The notes: generated by a model not told the origin, from the letters alone. DNA of 64,000 bases from CAWDMC01 sp963803295 (GCA_963803295.1 CAWDMC010000028.1:372001-436000), one strand, 5' to 3'; counted from the first letter of the stretch, positions 9,741 to 18,917 are shown. Program-made: numbers and translations.

Positions 9741-10009
9741 CTTTCTCTCCTCCTGCTCGCACATCCGATCGGGCGGGCACAACCGCAGACACGCTCTCTA
9801 CTCCAGGCAAACATTAACATCCCGTGATTAGGGTAGGCGGTTCGACCCTGAGAGTCTGCCCCAAATAGCTCAGATGGGTGGTCAAACTTGCTCTAATGAT
9901 AAGGGAAAGCCATGGCCCGTCCCCCGAGGTGGGCCGGAGACTGAGTAAGGATCGAAGCCGACCGCACTGGAACCATGACTGGCGGGAGTGGTTCCGGCTA
10001 CGTCATTCA
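9741..10009. other. Intergenic gap
   Basis: No gene is seen between the RlpA gene and the secreted-protein/PBP1B unit. The gap should contain the promoter for the latter. Confidence 0.35.
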
Positions 10010-10552
10010 TTACTGCGGCGACTTGCCCGGCTTCGTTTCGGTTACCGACTCAGTCTTGTCCGATTCCGAAGTGGTCGCCTCCGTCTTCGGGGGTGGCGGT
10101 TTCACTACCGTGACCTTTACTGGTGTGACGCCCTTTTCGGTCATGCCCAACTGCTGTGCCGTTCCCCTTGAAACATCGACGACACGCCCCGGCACCATTG
10201 GCCCACGATCAGTTACTTTGACGCGCGCTGACCGTCCGTTCTTAAGGTTCGTGACCTTTGCCGTAGATCCGAGTGGGATGTTCGCGGCGGCCGCGGTATG
10301 CCCGTCAGCGTGGAACGTCGTGCCGCTTGCGGTCTTTTTCCCTTCGAAGCGACGTCCGTACCAACTTGCATTCCCTCTCAATATTCTGGGGCGCGCGTTG
10401 CGGTTGGCTCGCTCACCTTTGTGGTGTGTCGTTGCTCCCGGGCGATGGCCGGATGAGGTGTCGGCCTCTGAGTTGGATGCCCTTGATGACGACGCCTGGG
10501 GCACAAGCAGGCCGGCGAGTAAGAGTCCGCAAATGCAAATAAAGTTGTTCAT
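10010..10552 (-). CDS. rlpA: RlpA-like septal/lytic transglycosylase protein
   Basis: The product of about 180 residues carries a secretion signal (MNNFICICGLLLAGLLVPQA) and an RlpA-type double-psi beta-barrel. The diagnostic ASWYGRRFEGKKTASG, then IPLGSTAKVTNL, VKVTDRGPMVPGRVVDVS and a terminal Thr/Glu/Lys-rich tail are all visible. RlpA proteins bind denuded glycan and in some species cleave it during cell separation. This one has no SPOR domain, so septal targeting would need another mechanism. The ATG at 10552 starts the signal peptide; longer frames upstream lack sense. It lies in the same orientation as the PBP1B gene, which fits an envelope gene cluster. Confidence 0.85.
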   Translation of the reverse strand: MNNFICICGLLLAGLLVPQASSSRASNSEADTSSGHRPGATTHHKGERANRNARPRILRGNASWYGRRFEGKKTASGTTFHADGHTAAAANIPLGSTAKVTNLKNGRSARVKVTDRGPMVPGRVVDVSRGTAQQLGMTEKGVTPVKVTVVKPPPPKTEATTSESDKTESVTETKPGKSPQ

Positions 10553-11321
10553 AAGTCCTGGTCTGATTCGCTTCCCTGTCTGTGGTACGACGTGCAACCT
10601 GCCAGCGGTACACCGAGGTCCGCGGGTATCCGTCAAGGATATCTGAGAGACAATTACGCCCGAAAGATCGCCCGTTGAGTCCGGTAGCCCCACTTAGATT
10701 GTGTCCGTCTTTCTTTCCACTAGCTGTACTACTTTGCTCACGGTACTGGTCTTAAGGGAGAACATCGTAACGGTAACGGGCAGCGGGACTACCACCAAGG
10801 CACGCCGGAAGATGGTAAGCGCCAAAGATCTTGGATATGGTTTTTGGTTTCCACCCCCCTGGCCCAAACCACCGCTGGCCGCTTAATGCGGAGCCACATG
10901 GCCCAAAATCGCGATCTTTTGCTTGCTGCGCCAAGCTAAGAACGAGTACAAGATCGGTACAACGTCCGTACCGAGATCCTCGCTCTCTGGCTAACAGCCG
11001 AGATTTTTCGTTCCTCCATTCGGTCTACAGCTTGCCTTCTAAACTCTGGCTTCTGCCTTTCCCATTTCCCCGCGCGGTCCCTCTCCATTCAATGGGACTT
11101 GTGACATTTCCGACTGTCTCACTTTTGGGGGTCACTCCAAGTAGCCGACGGCGGGAAGCGCGCACCGCTCCTCGTAGATTCAGCGAACTGGAGTTCCATA
11201 GCATTTCTTCCGGATTCCAGCGGCCAAGTGCGGCTTTTCGGGCCCATGCGTTTGGCGCTTCACGGTCTAATTGAGGTCGATTGGGGGTGGAAAAAGGCTG
11301 GGTGGTGGATCGGCTGCTGTG
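10553..11321. other. Intergenic stretch without recognised gene
   Basis: About 770 bases with no supported coding sequence. Open frames on the plus strand are Pro/Arg/Ser-rich and lack ribosome-binding sites. The sequence is pyrimidine-rich on the plus strand around 11000-11120. I cannot assign it. Confidence 0.35.
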
Positions 11322-12474
11322 TCAGTCATGCTGCGAGAGCACCGCCGATTCGACTTGAGCCAGCTTGGAAAGCAAGCGCTGTTCCTGGTCGGCAGCCGGC
11401 GCACCCTTGAGCATCCAGTAAGCCCGCAGCTTATCTTCCGCGCTCCTGGCGACGCTCAGAGATGCGGTCTCCATTTCAGTGTCCGGCTCACGCTCGATTT
11501 TCACTCTGAGTTCAGCCGGGTTAGCTTCGAGCAACCGCTCTCTCAACCTCTCCTGCTCCTCCCGGCCCAGAGATCCAGGCAGCCCCTTGGGCATGGCGAC
11601 GACCACTTTCACCCGGGCGTCCTTCAGCCGCGACGGATCCGGTGAAGTGCTAAAGTGGAAGTCTCCGTTTTCATACACCGCCTGCAGCTCCACCATCCTC
11701 CGCGTCGGCGACACCCGAAAGTTCACATCGAGATCCGAAAGGTCGGAGCGCAGGCCCGGCTCCTTGAGCGTGACCAGGTGATACCCCTTCTCCTCCTCTT
11801 CGCTGTAGTCGCACCGCGACAGGGATCCGGCATACCAGACTCGTGGGGCGAGCTGCTGTCGAAGGTGAATGTGACTGAGCCCGACGTACTGTGCCTGCAA
11901 GCGCCGCAGGGGATGCAGTGGATACTCGGCGCATCTACCGACCAAGGGCTGACCGCTGCTCACCCTGGCGCCGGCGACTCCAAAGTGGCCGAAGAACAGG
12001 CGGAAGCAATCTGGCCGGCGGGCGAAGCGCCGGTCGAACTCTTCGAGCTGCTCGACGAAGGCTGCCTTTAAGCTCGCCTCCTCGGGCGTGCCGACGAATT
12101 CAGCCTTCCGAGGATACGGGAATACGGCGATCGCCGCATGGTCAAGCGATGAATTCCGGCTCCGTGCACAGGTGGACAGGGAACTCACCCTTGGCTTTCG
12201 CGTAGACATATAGATCCCCAGTCAGCTCGGCGCCGTGATTGCCCGCGACCAGCACGACGGGGGCATGGTTAGCCATCTGGATCAACACGTCGATCCAGAG
12301 GTTCCGTTCCTTGATCGTGGCCTTGTAGGTCGTAAGATCGCCGTCGATCACGAATAGGTCCACGTTGGAGAGGATGCCGTCCGCCACAAACCACTCCAGG
12401 CATTGAGCGGTATCCCCGAAGTAGCGGTCTTCTTCAACATGGGTATCCCCAGTGTGGGCACAAATCCAGGCCAT
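11322..12474 (-). pseudogene. SbcD/Mre11-like nuclease, frameshifted
   Basis: This is a calcineurin-like phosphoesterase of the SbcD/Mre11 kind, split by one frameshift. The 5' part (ATG at 12474) has the metal-binding motifs GDTHV, DGDL and AGNHG in order. It ends at a TGA near 12142 after LCTEPEFIA. The rest continues one base out of phase from about 12150 (SLDHAAIAVFPYP), with FFGHFG and LSHIHL, the last His-containing motifs of the family, and then a Glu/Arg-rich C-terminal region to 11322. A single inserted or missing base near 12150 accounts for the break. The partner ATPase fragment is at 3858-5021. If the frameshift is real the nuclease is inactive; if it is a sequencing error this gene is intact. 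Confidence 0.75.
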
Positions 12475-12842
12475 GGGGCGGGTCCTCCCTCTTCTCTCTC
12501 TCTTGTGCGTGTCGTCGTCGTAGAAGGTGGTTCTCTGTGTGTGATGGTGGTGGTGTGTTGTCTTCCTGGTGTCTTCTTCTTGGTGGCGCTCTTTCAGCGA
12601 GACAGTTACGCGTCGGCGGCCGACCCGACTTCCCGGAACCCCGTATCGCGGGAGTTTGCATGATTGCTGGTGGGAAGGGCGTTTCTCGTTCCGAATCCAG
12701 AGTCTCTGGTTTGGGCTGTTATCGAAGGCGAGAAGTGGCTCAGCTCACTGCTTTCTCGCCGTGAGCCAAAAAATCAGCGCGGGCGTAGGCTGGGCCGATG
12801 TGCAAAATTCATTCACGCATTGTAAAATATGAGCTCACCCTT
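12475..12842. other. Low-complexity intergenic region
   Basis: No gene is seen. The segment 12484-12600 is low-complexity, with CT-rich then GT-rich runs (CTCTCTCTCTTG, GATGGTGGTGGTGTG). The rest should hold promoters for the divergent SbcD-like and desaturase-fusion genes. Confidence 0.4.
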
Positions 12843-15101
12843 ATGAGCCAGGCCATTACTACCGACTATAGCCTCACCGGCGTGAACGCGACGCTGGCAG
12901 TTGAAAAAGGACTCGCCGAGGCCGAATGGTATACCACCTCCGTCCCCAAGGCGGAAATGCGCAAGCTCCTCGAACGCCGAAACGGTCCGGCAATTCGCCA
13001 CACGGCGCTCCTGTTCGTTCTCCTCCTGGCAACCGGCTATGCCACGTTTGCCCTCTGGGGCACTTGGTGGGGGGTGATTCCTTATGTCATCTATGCCGTG
13101 CTTTACGGCACGAGTTCAGATTCACGGTGGCACGAGTGCGGTCACGGGACGGCGTTCAAGACCGACTGGATGAATAGCGTGCTGTATGAGGTCGCCTCGT
13201 TCATGGTGATGCGGGAATCCGTGGTCTGGCGCTGGAGTCACAACCGTCATCACAGCGATACCATCATCGTCGGCCGCGACCCGGAAATTCAGATTCCCCG
13301 TCCGCCCGACCTTCGCGGGTTGATCCTGAGCATTTTCAACGTGGCCGGATACCGCACCTATTACCCGAGTCTTTTCCGGCATGCACTGGGTCGCATGTCG
13401 GGGGCCGAACGCACGTTCATTCCGGAAAGCGAGTTCCCGAAGGTCTATCGGAACGCTCGGATCTGCGTCGCCACTTACGGGCTGGTGATCGCCTCGGCGA
13501 TTTTCTGGCAGAGCTGGATTCCAATCTTTCTGTTTGTCCTGCCGCAATTTTTCGGCACCTGGCTGATGATCATCCACAACACCACGCAACACGCCGGCCT
13601 GGCCGAGAATGTCCTCGACCATCGCCTCAACTGCCGCACGGTTTACATGAACCCGGTCAGCCGCTTCATCTACTGGAACATGAATTACCATGTCGAGCAC
13701 CACATGTTCCCGCTCGTGCCGTATCATGCGCTGCCCAAATTGCATGCGGTCATCAAATCCGACTGTCCGCCGCCATATCCGTCGATTCTTTCTGCCTGGC
13801 GCGAGATCCTTCCCGCCATTCTCCGGCAGGTGAAAGATCCCGCCTACCACGTCAAACGCCAGTTGCCTCCGGCGCGCACGCGGGCAGCGGAAGGCATCCG
13901 CGCCGCGAACGCCGCAACCGATGCCGAGGGGTGGATCGAAGTCTGCGCGGCGGCCGATCTGGGTAAATCGGACGTCATTCGTTTTGACCATGGTCGTAAA
14001 ACCTACGCGCTTTGCCGCGATGCCAACGGCTCGCTCTTCGCCACGGACGGCATTTGCACCCATGGCAACAACCATCTGGCAGAGGGCGTCGTCATCGGCG
14101 GCACAATCGAGTGTGCGAAACACAACGGACGCTTCCACCTCGCCGATGGCTCACCCGCCCGCGCCCCAATTTGCCGCGGTTTGTGCACCTATCCGCTGGA
14201 AGCGCGCAACGGTAGGCTTTTCCTGAATCTTAATCGTCCCGGCGGCGCGGGCGCGCGTGCAATCAGAACGGTCAACCTGCGTGTCGTCAGCAATCGCAAC
14301 GTCTCGACGTTCATCAAGGAACTGGTTCTTGGACCGGTGGACGCCTCTGCCCAAGTGGACTTCACGCCCGGCGACTATTTGCAGTTCGAAATCCCGGCCT
14401 ATGGCACGATCCGCTTCCGTGATTTGGACATCCCCGAGCCCTATGCCTCCGTGTGGCGTGCGCACCACATCTTCGATCTCGTCGCCCAGCACCCCGGCGA
14501 TGTCCGCCGCAACAACTACTCGATGGCCAGCAACGCCCGCACCGAATCCACGTTGCGCTTCAACGTCCGCATCGCCACGCCGCCACCGGGGCAGGACTGT
14601 CCGCCCGGCGTCGGTTCGGCCTACATGTTCAGCCTCAAGCCCGGCGACACGGTCCGCGCCATCGGGCCGTTCGGTGACTTTCACCTCAAGCCGACGCAAA
14701 AGGAAATGGTCTATATCGGCGGTGGCTCGGGCATGGCGCCGTTGCGGGCGCATCTGTCGCACCTGCTTGAAACGGAAGCCACGGCCCGCCGCGTGAGCTT
14801 CTGGTATGGGGCGCGTTCCCGGCAGGAAATATTTTATCAGGATTACTTTGAAGGCCTCGCCTCGAAATTTCCGAATTTCCGCTTTCACCTCGCGCTATCT
14901 GCCGCGCTGCCGGAGGACAACTGGACCGGTCCTCGCGGCCTCATCCATGAAGTCGCCCTGGAGCAATACCTCAAATCCCACGCGAATCTCCGGGCCGTCG
15001 AGTTTTATCTGTGTGGTCCGCCGCAGATGATCGCCGCGTGCCGCAAAATGCTGGGCAGTCGCGGCGTGGTGGATTACCAAATCGCCTTCGACGAATTTTA
15101 A
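12843..15101 (+). CDS. Desaturase-like hydroxylase / Rieske / reductase fusion (MocDEF-like)
   Basis: A 752-residue protein combines three redox modules. Residues 1-340 form a membrane fatty-acid-desaturase-like diiron oxygenase with the three histidine boxes HECGH (about 97), HNRHH (about 133) and HVEHH (about 283) and several membrane helices. Residues 365-460 are a Rieske-type ferredoxin with CTH (about 404) and CAKH (about 423). Residues 470-752 are a ferredoxin-NADP reductase-like flavoprotein with RNNYSMAS for flavin, GGGSGMAP for NAD(P) and LCGPP near the end. In Sinorhizobium these are the separate proteins MocD, MocE and MocF of rhizopine (methylated inosamine) catabolism. Here electrons could pass from NAD(P)H to the diiron site within one chain. 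The ATG at 12843 is chosen by homology to the first residues; its ribosome-binding site is weak. A sugar-isomerase fragment follows immediately. The substrate is not known. Confidence 0.85.
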   Translation: MSQAITTDYSLTGVNATLAVEKGLAEAEWYTTSVPKAEMRKLLERRNGPAIRHTALLFVLLLATGYATFALWGTWWGVIPYVIYAVLYGTSSDSRWHECGHGTAFKTDWMNSVLYEVASFMVMRESVVWRWSHNRHHSDTIIVGRDPEIQIPRPPDLRGLILSIFNVAGYRTYYPSLFRHALGRMSGAERTFIPESEFPKVYRNARICVATYGLVIASAIFWQSWIPIFLFVLPQFFGTWLMIIHNTTQHAGLAENVLDHRLNCRTVYMNPVSRFIYWNMNYHVEHHMFPLVPYHALPKLHAVIKSDCPPPYPSILSAWREILPAILRQVKDPAYHVKRQLPPARTRAAEGIRAANAATDAEGWIEVCAAADLGKSDVIRFDHGRKTYALCRDANGSLFATDGICTHGNNHLAEGVVIGGTIECAKHNGRFHLADGSPARAPICRGLCTYPLEARNGRLFLNLNRPGGAGARAIRTVNLRVVSNRNVSTFIKELVLGPVDASAQVDFTPGDYLQFEIPAYGTIRFRDLDIPEPYASVWRAHHIFDLVAQHPGDVRRNNYSMASNARTESTLRFNVRIATPPPGQDCPPGVGSAYMFSLKPGDTVRAIGPFGDFHLKPTQKEMVYIGGGSGMAPLRAHLSHLLETEATARRVSFWYGARSRQEIFYQDYFEGLASKFPNFRFHLALSAALPEDNWTGPRGLIHEVALEQYLKSHANLRAVEFYLCGPPQMIAACRKMLGSRGVVDYQIAFDEF

Positions 15102-15132
15102 TCATGCGCACGATCTCAACGACGGCTCAGCC

Positions 15133-15336
15133 GATGAGCCCAAGCTCAGAGTTTATCTGAACCTGGACAACCTCGCAGACCTTCACCCGGACACCCTCTG
15201 GCTCGGACTGGAAGGGGACGAACGCATGGCCCGCCTGCGCGCGGACGGATTTGATGGCGTGCAAGTCACCAGCGGTGACCCGCCGTCTCCGGGCGTGATG
15301 CCTTCCTCGCGGGGCGATACCAGAGCAACTCATTGA
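15133..15336 (+). pseudogene. Sugar phosphate isomerase/epimerase N-terminal fragment
   Basis: From about 15133 the frame reads a TIM-barrel-like start: LRVYLNLDNLADLHPDTLWL, then MARLRADGFDGVQVT, typical of the first strands of AP-endonuclease-family-2 sugar isomerases. It stops at 15334-15336 after 67 codons, where the family has about 250 residues. No proper start codon is in frame, so the 5' end is also disturbed. It directly follows the MocDEF-like gene; MocC of rhizopine catabolism is in this family. I infer a former operon of oxygenase plus isomerase, now cut short. Confidence 0.5.
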
Positions 15337-15623
15337 CGGCGGTGAGATACGTATACACCATCGTCGCCGACGGCAACTACACTTACAAGTTCGGCGAGAT
15401 GTGGAATAACCGCGTGACCAACGACGATGACTCGGGCGTTGGCCGAATTGGGGGCGAGTTTGTGACTCTTAAAGGACGTAGACGCGTCAACACCTACCGC
15501 TTTGGGAACCTCCAACAAGCGCTGGATGGTTCCACCCTGCTTACACTCTGGCCGCCCGTCGATATGTGGAAGATTACCTCGAGCCGGGACAGCGTATATT
15601 GGACCCGGTCTGCAAAGAAATAG
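15333..15623 (+). CDS. Unrecognised open frame, probably a gene fragment
   Basis: A 96-codon frame (VYTIVADGNYTYKFGEMWNN near its start) that I cannot assign. It overlaps the stop of the sugar-isomerase fragment and lacks a convincing ribosome-binding site. The composition is protein-like, and it may be the 3' end of a gene whose 5' part was lost at a recombination junction near 15330. Treat it as tentative. Confidence 0.25.
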   Translation: MTAVRYVYTIVADGNYTYKFGEMWNNRVTNDDDSGVGRIGGEFVTLKGRRRVNTYRFGNLQQALDGSTLLTLWPPVDMWKITSSRDSVYWTRSAKK

Positions 15624-15746
15624 TAATGTCTACGGAATCGTGGCGCCTCGGCTCAAGAAGGCGGTCGAGCCCCTCGTCCCATGCCGTCCAGTGAGGTGGA
15701 CAGCGGGGAACGTTGCAGATCCTGCTTGCCGAGAGGAGAATTTGCG

Positions 15747-15870
15747 ATGCGTCAGTTCACGTTGAGCTTCTTGATCTTTCTCTGGGCCCCATTGGGCTTC
15801 GCCCAAGTGCAGTCCGTTGGCGACGTGACCTTTGCGGATGTGTTGCAAAAACCTGCCGGGAGGAGCACTG
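15747..15870 (+). pseudogene. Signal-peptide fragment of a secreted protein
   Basis: A well-formed gene start, with GAGAGGAG 8 bases before ATG at 15747, encodes a clear signal peptide (MRQFTLSFLIFLWAPLGFAQ) and about 20 mature residues. The frame then runs into the IS6 transposase remnant. The rest of the secreted protein is lost, so its identity cannot be told. Confidence 0.5.
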
Positions 15871-15886
15871 CTATGCTTGACCGATC

Positions 15887-16316
15887 ATGGGTAAGCCCCA
15901 ACAACCGGCGATCTTCAAGTGGCGGCACTTCATCACCCGAGGTCATTCTTTGTGCCGTTCGGTGGTACCTTCGCTACTCCCTTTCGGTATCGTGATGTCC
16001 AGGAGTTGCTGGTCGAACGCGGCTTGGGATCGACCATACGACGGTCTGGCGATGGGTTCAACACTATGCACCGGAACTTGAGGGGAGAACTCGACCGCAT
16101 CTGAAGGCGACCAACAAGTCCTGGCGAGTCGATGAGACCTATGTGCGGGTCAAAGGTCGATGGTTCTACCTCTATCGAGCGATCGATTCCGTGGGAGCGA
16201 CGATCGATTTCTTCCTCTCGGCGTTTCGTTCTGCCGCTGCGGCCAAGGCATTGTTTGCTAAGGCGCTGGCAGATCCTTCCCACCCTCAGCCCAGGGTGAT
16301 CAACACGGACAAATCC
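15887..16316 (+). mobile_element. IS6-family transposase remnant
   Basis: Translated in three shifting frames, this segment matches an IS6/IS26-type transposase: FKWRHF and VILCAVRWYLRYSLS, then YRDVQELLVERGLG, then KATNKSWRVDETYVRVKGRW and LYRAIDSVGATIDFFLS, ending in INTDKS. The first two catalytic aspartates (DETY, NTDK) are present, but the catalytic Glu and the C-terminus are missing. At least three frameshifts separate the pieces. The truncated end is joined directly to the 3' end of the DUF2779 gene. I could not identify terminal inverted repeats. It is an inactive scar that probably mediated deletion. Confidence 0.75.
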
Positions 16317-17505
16317 GGCTCAGATCCCTCAGACGGTCGAGAATCGCCTGCAGTGGAACAGTCAAGTCTGGAAAAGCGTTTTGGAGAGCCTTGATCCGTG
16401 TTGCCTCGAAGCTGCCATATACGATGATCGAACCTTCTTGTCCCAGCATATCTAGCAAGGTTTCAGCAAGCTCTCTTTCACAGTCTCTAGTGGCGTCGGC
16501 TAGATACTCACTGTGGCGCACTTCACCGTCGATACCATCTCGGTGGTGGATACTGAACTGAGTGACCACCTGCCGGTGGCAACCGTGTTGGTTGTAGAAT
16601 GGAAGGACCGTCGCAACCGTCTCGAAGTCCAAGTAGTGGCAAGGCCAGGGCAAGGACGCAAGGGCAGTCCTGAGGCCCGGCTCGACGACTATCTCACCGG
16701 AGAGAGCCGCCTTCTTTGCACGTTCTTGGCGCTCGTTGAGGTTCAGGTCGTTAGGCACGCTGGATAAGTCAATGATGCCATTGGCTGACAAGCGCTTCAG
16801 CTTTGTATGGTGCAGGCTCGGGATCTCCAAGACAGTGTGGGCAAAACCTGCCCCGAGGCATTTGTCAGCGAAAAACGGACAGCTACGACAAGCGGACACC
16901 AACGCTGGTTGTGGTGCCGTATCGTCGAGAAGTGCGTGGGCAATAGAAGCCGCAGCCCCTTCAAACTCGGCGGCGCGCGTTAGGACGTCGTTGGTTACGT
17001 CGACGATATCGAAGAGACGCCCCGCCCCGTCACCGAAGCGATAGTTCCGTGACAACAGGGCCAGAGATGTCGTGGACACGGGTAGGCCGGAACACTTGAG
17101 AACCATAACGGTGTAGGCGACATCATCAACCAACTCCTTGAACCTATTGGTGTCCGAAAAGCTCGATTTCACCTCAAGAACATGCCACGCCCCGGCCCGC
17201 CGTGTGAGGATGTCCGCTTTGGCAACAAAGGGACCAGCGCGAAGCGTTGCCTCAAAAAGGGTCCGAATTGAAGCGTCTGAAATAAGACCCTGGGTCACAT
17301 CAACCGGGCTCCTTTCGTCGGTCCCTGAGGCGAGGACGCCATCCGGATAGAGCTTTCGGGCGAGAGTTCCTATTTCCTGTCCCTGTTCCATTCGAAAAAG
17401 CTCGGCTTCAGTGGGGGGCGAGGGAGCGGTGCGTAGTCCCAACCACGCCCTGGTCAAGCATTGGTCAGCCGTGAGCCAGTCAAATTTGGCAATCGTCGTT
17501 TTCAT
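16300..17505 (-). CDS. DUF2779 nuclease-like protein, C-terminally truncated
   Basis: The 401-residue product matches the DUF2779 family. The N-terminal part is a PD-(D/E)XK nuclease-like domain: KADILTRR supplies the Asp and VLEVKSSFS the E-V-K. It is followed by a cysteine cluster like that of Cas4/AddB (ACRSCPFFADKC). From about residue 290 an RNase H-like fold begins with HYLDFETVATVLPFYNQHG. The family normally extends roughly 100 residues further. Here the last residues (RICPC) are encoded by the IS6 remnant, so the gene was cut. DUF2779 genes are often found among defence or mobile genes; function is unproven. The ATG at 17505 begins with the family's usual short lead-in. Confidence 0.75.
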   Translation of the reverse strand: MKTTIAKFDWLTADQCLTRAWLGLRTAPSPPTEAELFRMEQGQEIGTLARKLYPDGVLASGTDERSPVDVTQGLISDASIRTLFEATLRAGPFVAKADILTRRAGAWHVLEVKSSFSDTNRFKELVDDVAYTVMVLKCSGLPVSTTSLALLSRNYRFGDGAGRLFDIVDVTNDVLTRAAEFEGAAASIAHALLDDTAPQPALVSACRSCPFFADKCLGAGFAHTVLEIPSLHHTKLKRLSANGIIDLSSVPNDLNLNERQERAKKAALSGEIVVEPGLRTALASLPWPCHYLDFETVATVLPFYNQHGCHRQVVTQFSIHHRDGIDGEVRHSEYLADATRDCERELAETLLDMLGQEGSIIVYGSFEATRIKALQNAFPDLTVPLQAILDRLRDLSRICPC

Positions 17506-17695
17506 GGGAAATGTCTAACCGCACCGTCTTGCGGTATATCGGCAATCTCTCAGCCCACCAGCCAGTCTCTTTTCGACGCCAGCACCCGAGGCGCGAATCC
17601 TTGCTGGCTATCGCGGAGGTAGGTCTCAAGGGGAGTCATTGTCTCAAAATTTGATATCATACTGGCGGACGCAGGACAACAGAGAGGACTAGCAG

Positions 17696-17875
17696 ATGCC
17701 AAGAGCCCCAGACGTGCTCGAATTACGAAGATGGGCGCTAGACTTCTCCCCGTCGGTGCTCAAACGCAAGATAGTCCGCCAATGGGAAGCCTTGGCCCCT
17801 GAATTTGGAAAGCGGGTCTCCCCTTTCATGCTGGAAAGGTGGCGGGCTGGAATCTTTAACATAAGTTCGTCTCTT
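17696..17875 (+). pseudogene. Unrecognised N-terminal gene fragment
   Basis: An ATG at 17696 with AGAGGA 9 bases upstream begins a protein-like frame (MPRAPDVLELRRWALDFSPS, then WRAGIFNISSSLQAWLRF). After about 60 codons it runs into the antisense of the GmrSD-like fragment, so I take it as the 5' end of a truncated gene of unknown identity. Confidence 0.3.
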
Positions 17876-18249
17876 CAGGCTTGGCTACGCTTTGGTCTCG
17901 GCATTCCCCAGACCTGCTGCGCCACCGAAGCAAGGGACTCCTGGCGTTCGCCAATTGTGGCCGACGACCGGTGGTCGAATGTTGGGAATCCATCGGTTGC
18001 CCTGTTAACTTTGGTTTTCTTACCAACAGTAACCTTCCCGCTCAGTAAGCGAGTCAGAAGGAAGTTGGAGTTTTTGTAAACAGGGCGCTTCGTCGAGAAC
18101 GGTTGGTTGCCCAATGAGCAATCAATAGCTTCTTCGGCCAACACCAACTTCCCGACACGACCGATGTAGTCATCAGCTTCTTCGAGCTTATCAAATGCTG
18201 ACATAGCCTCTGCGCTTGGATTCTGTGGAAACACATGTTCGACATGGAT
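17875..18249 (-). pseudogene. GmrSD/DUF262-type C-terminal (DUF1524 HNH) fragment
   Basis: The frame begins inside an HNH-type motif (IHVEHVFPQN at its upstream edge) and continues with DDYIGRVGKLVLAEEAIDCS, LGNQPFSTKRPVYKNSNFLL and a C-terminal TIGERQESLASVAQQVW. This is the C-terminal domain (DUF1524) of DUF262/GmrSD-type modification-dependent restriction enzymes. The N-terminal NTPase-like DUF262 domain is missing and the sequence upstream belongs to a winged-helix protein. It is a relic of an anti-phage nuclease; the nearby truncated DUF2779 gene suggests a former defence island. Confidence 0.65.
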
Positions 18250-18563
18250 GGTATCCCGTCCTCGCCGACGAACCGCATTATGTTAGCCCACACCACCAAT
18301 GACAATCGCGCGCCAGAATAACCCGCCTCGCACCGCCGCTTGAACTCGTTATCGAACTCGACCGTGAACGCAACCAGCACCTGCGAAAGCAAAGCGAAGA
18401 GGGAGCGTCTTGGGGGCAATCCCGTGGGTGGTAGAGACGAGACTAACGCCTTTCTCGCTGCCCATATACCATAAGTTTGGCCCAGGTTCGTCAGGGCTGC
18501 GGCGGCTTCGAGCATTGTTGTGCCATGTGGTTTGGTAAGGTCTTTTGCGTTCAATCCGGCCAT
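18250..18563 (-). pseudogene. Winged-helix (MarR-like) regulator fragment
   Basis: An ATG at 18563 with GAGGGGA upstream starts a frame that reads VAFTVEFDNEFKRR and RLSLVVWANIMRFVGEDGIP. I recognise this as the start of a MarR-like winged-helix regulator type frequent in Acidobacteriota. The frame then jumps into the GmrSD-like fragment at about 18250, so the DNA-binding recognition helix and effector part are gone. Family assignment is moderate and rests on this one segment. Confidence 0.45.
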
Positions 18564-18710
18564 TTTGAAAGTCCCCTCGGAGCAAGTTTGTGCTGGCACT
18601 CGCTGGGATTGATTCGCCAGCAACGGCATAGGATAGGCGACCGGGCGGAATCCCTTACAGTTGCCGGAACCATCTGAGCGGGCCGCTAGGCCCGCCACGA
18701 CTCAGCATGA

Positions 18711-18917
18711 CTAAGGATGCCCAGCCTTATGGATGACCTGAACCCTGCCGACCTTACCATCCTGCAGCCGCACTTTGGTCCCGCGGGGGTGAAACCCGGA
18801 CCTCGTAAGAAGGTCCTGGACGATGCCTCGGGTCTGTTTCCCTGTGGGTTGGTCTTCCTTGAGGACAACTGAAACGTCTGCTCCAGGCGCCACATCACTT
18901 CGGCTCCGTCCATCCAT
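18711..18917 (-). CDS. ywbE: YwbE family protein
   Basis: A 68-residue protein whose whole length fits the YwbE (DUF2196) family: MDGRSRSDVAPGADVSVVLK, then EDQPTGKQTRGIVQDLLT, FHPRGTKVRLQDGKVGRVQ and a short tail. The family is widespread in Firmicutes and other bacteria, with unknown function. The small beta-rich, KOW-like pattern hints at RNA or ribosome contact, which is inference. It appears intact. It lies between a truncated regulator fragment and an unknown gene and may be a chromosomal gene at the edge of the PRTRC element. Confidence 0.75.
   Translation of the reverse strand: MDGRSRSDVAPGADVSVVLKEDQPTGKQTRGIVQDLLTRSGFHPRGTKVRLQDGKVGRVQVIHKAGHP

Noticed and set aside
12484..12620. 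Repetitive-looking GT/CT tract considered as a CRISPR-like or regulatory repeat
   Set aside because: It is simple low-complexity sequence without regular spacing or conserved units.
13122..14138. A 338-codon open frame antisense to the MocDEF-like gene
   Set aside because: High GC and strong codon bias of the sense gene create long antisense frames; the translation has no recognisable domain and no ribosome-binding site.
16300..17505. Cas4 nuclease, because of the PD-(D/E)XK and cysteine cluster
   Set aside because: The RNase H-like second half and overall length fit DUF2779 better and there is no CRISPR context.
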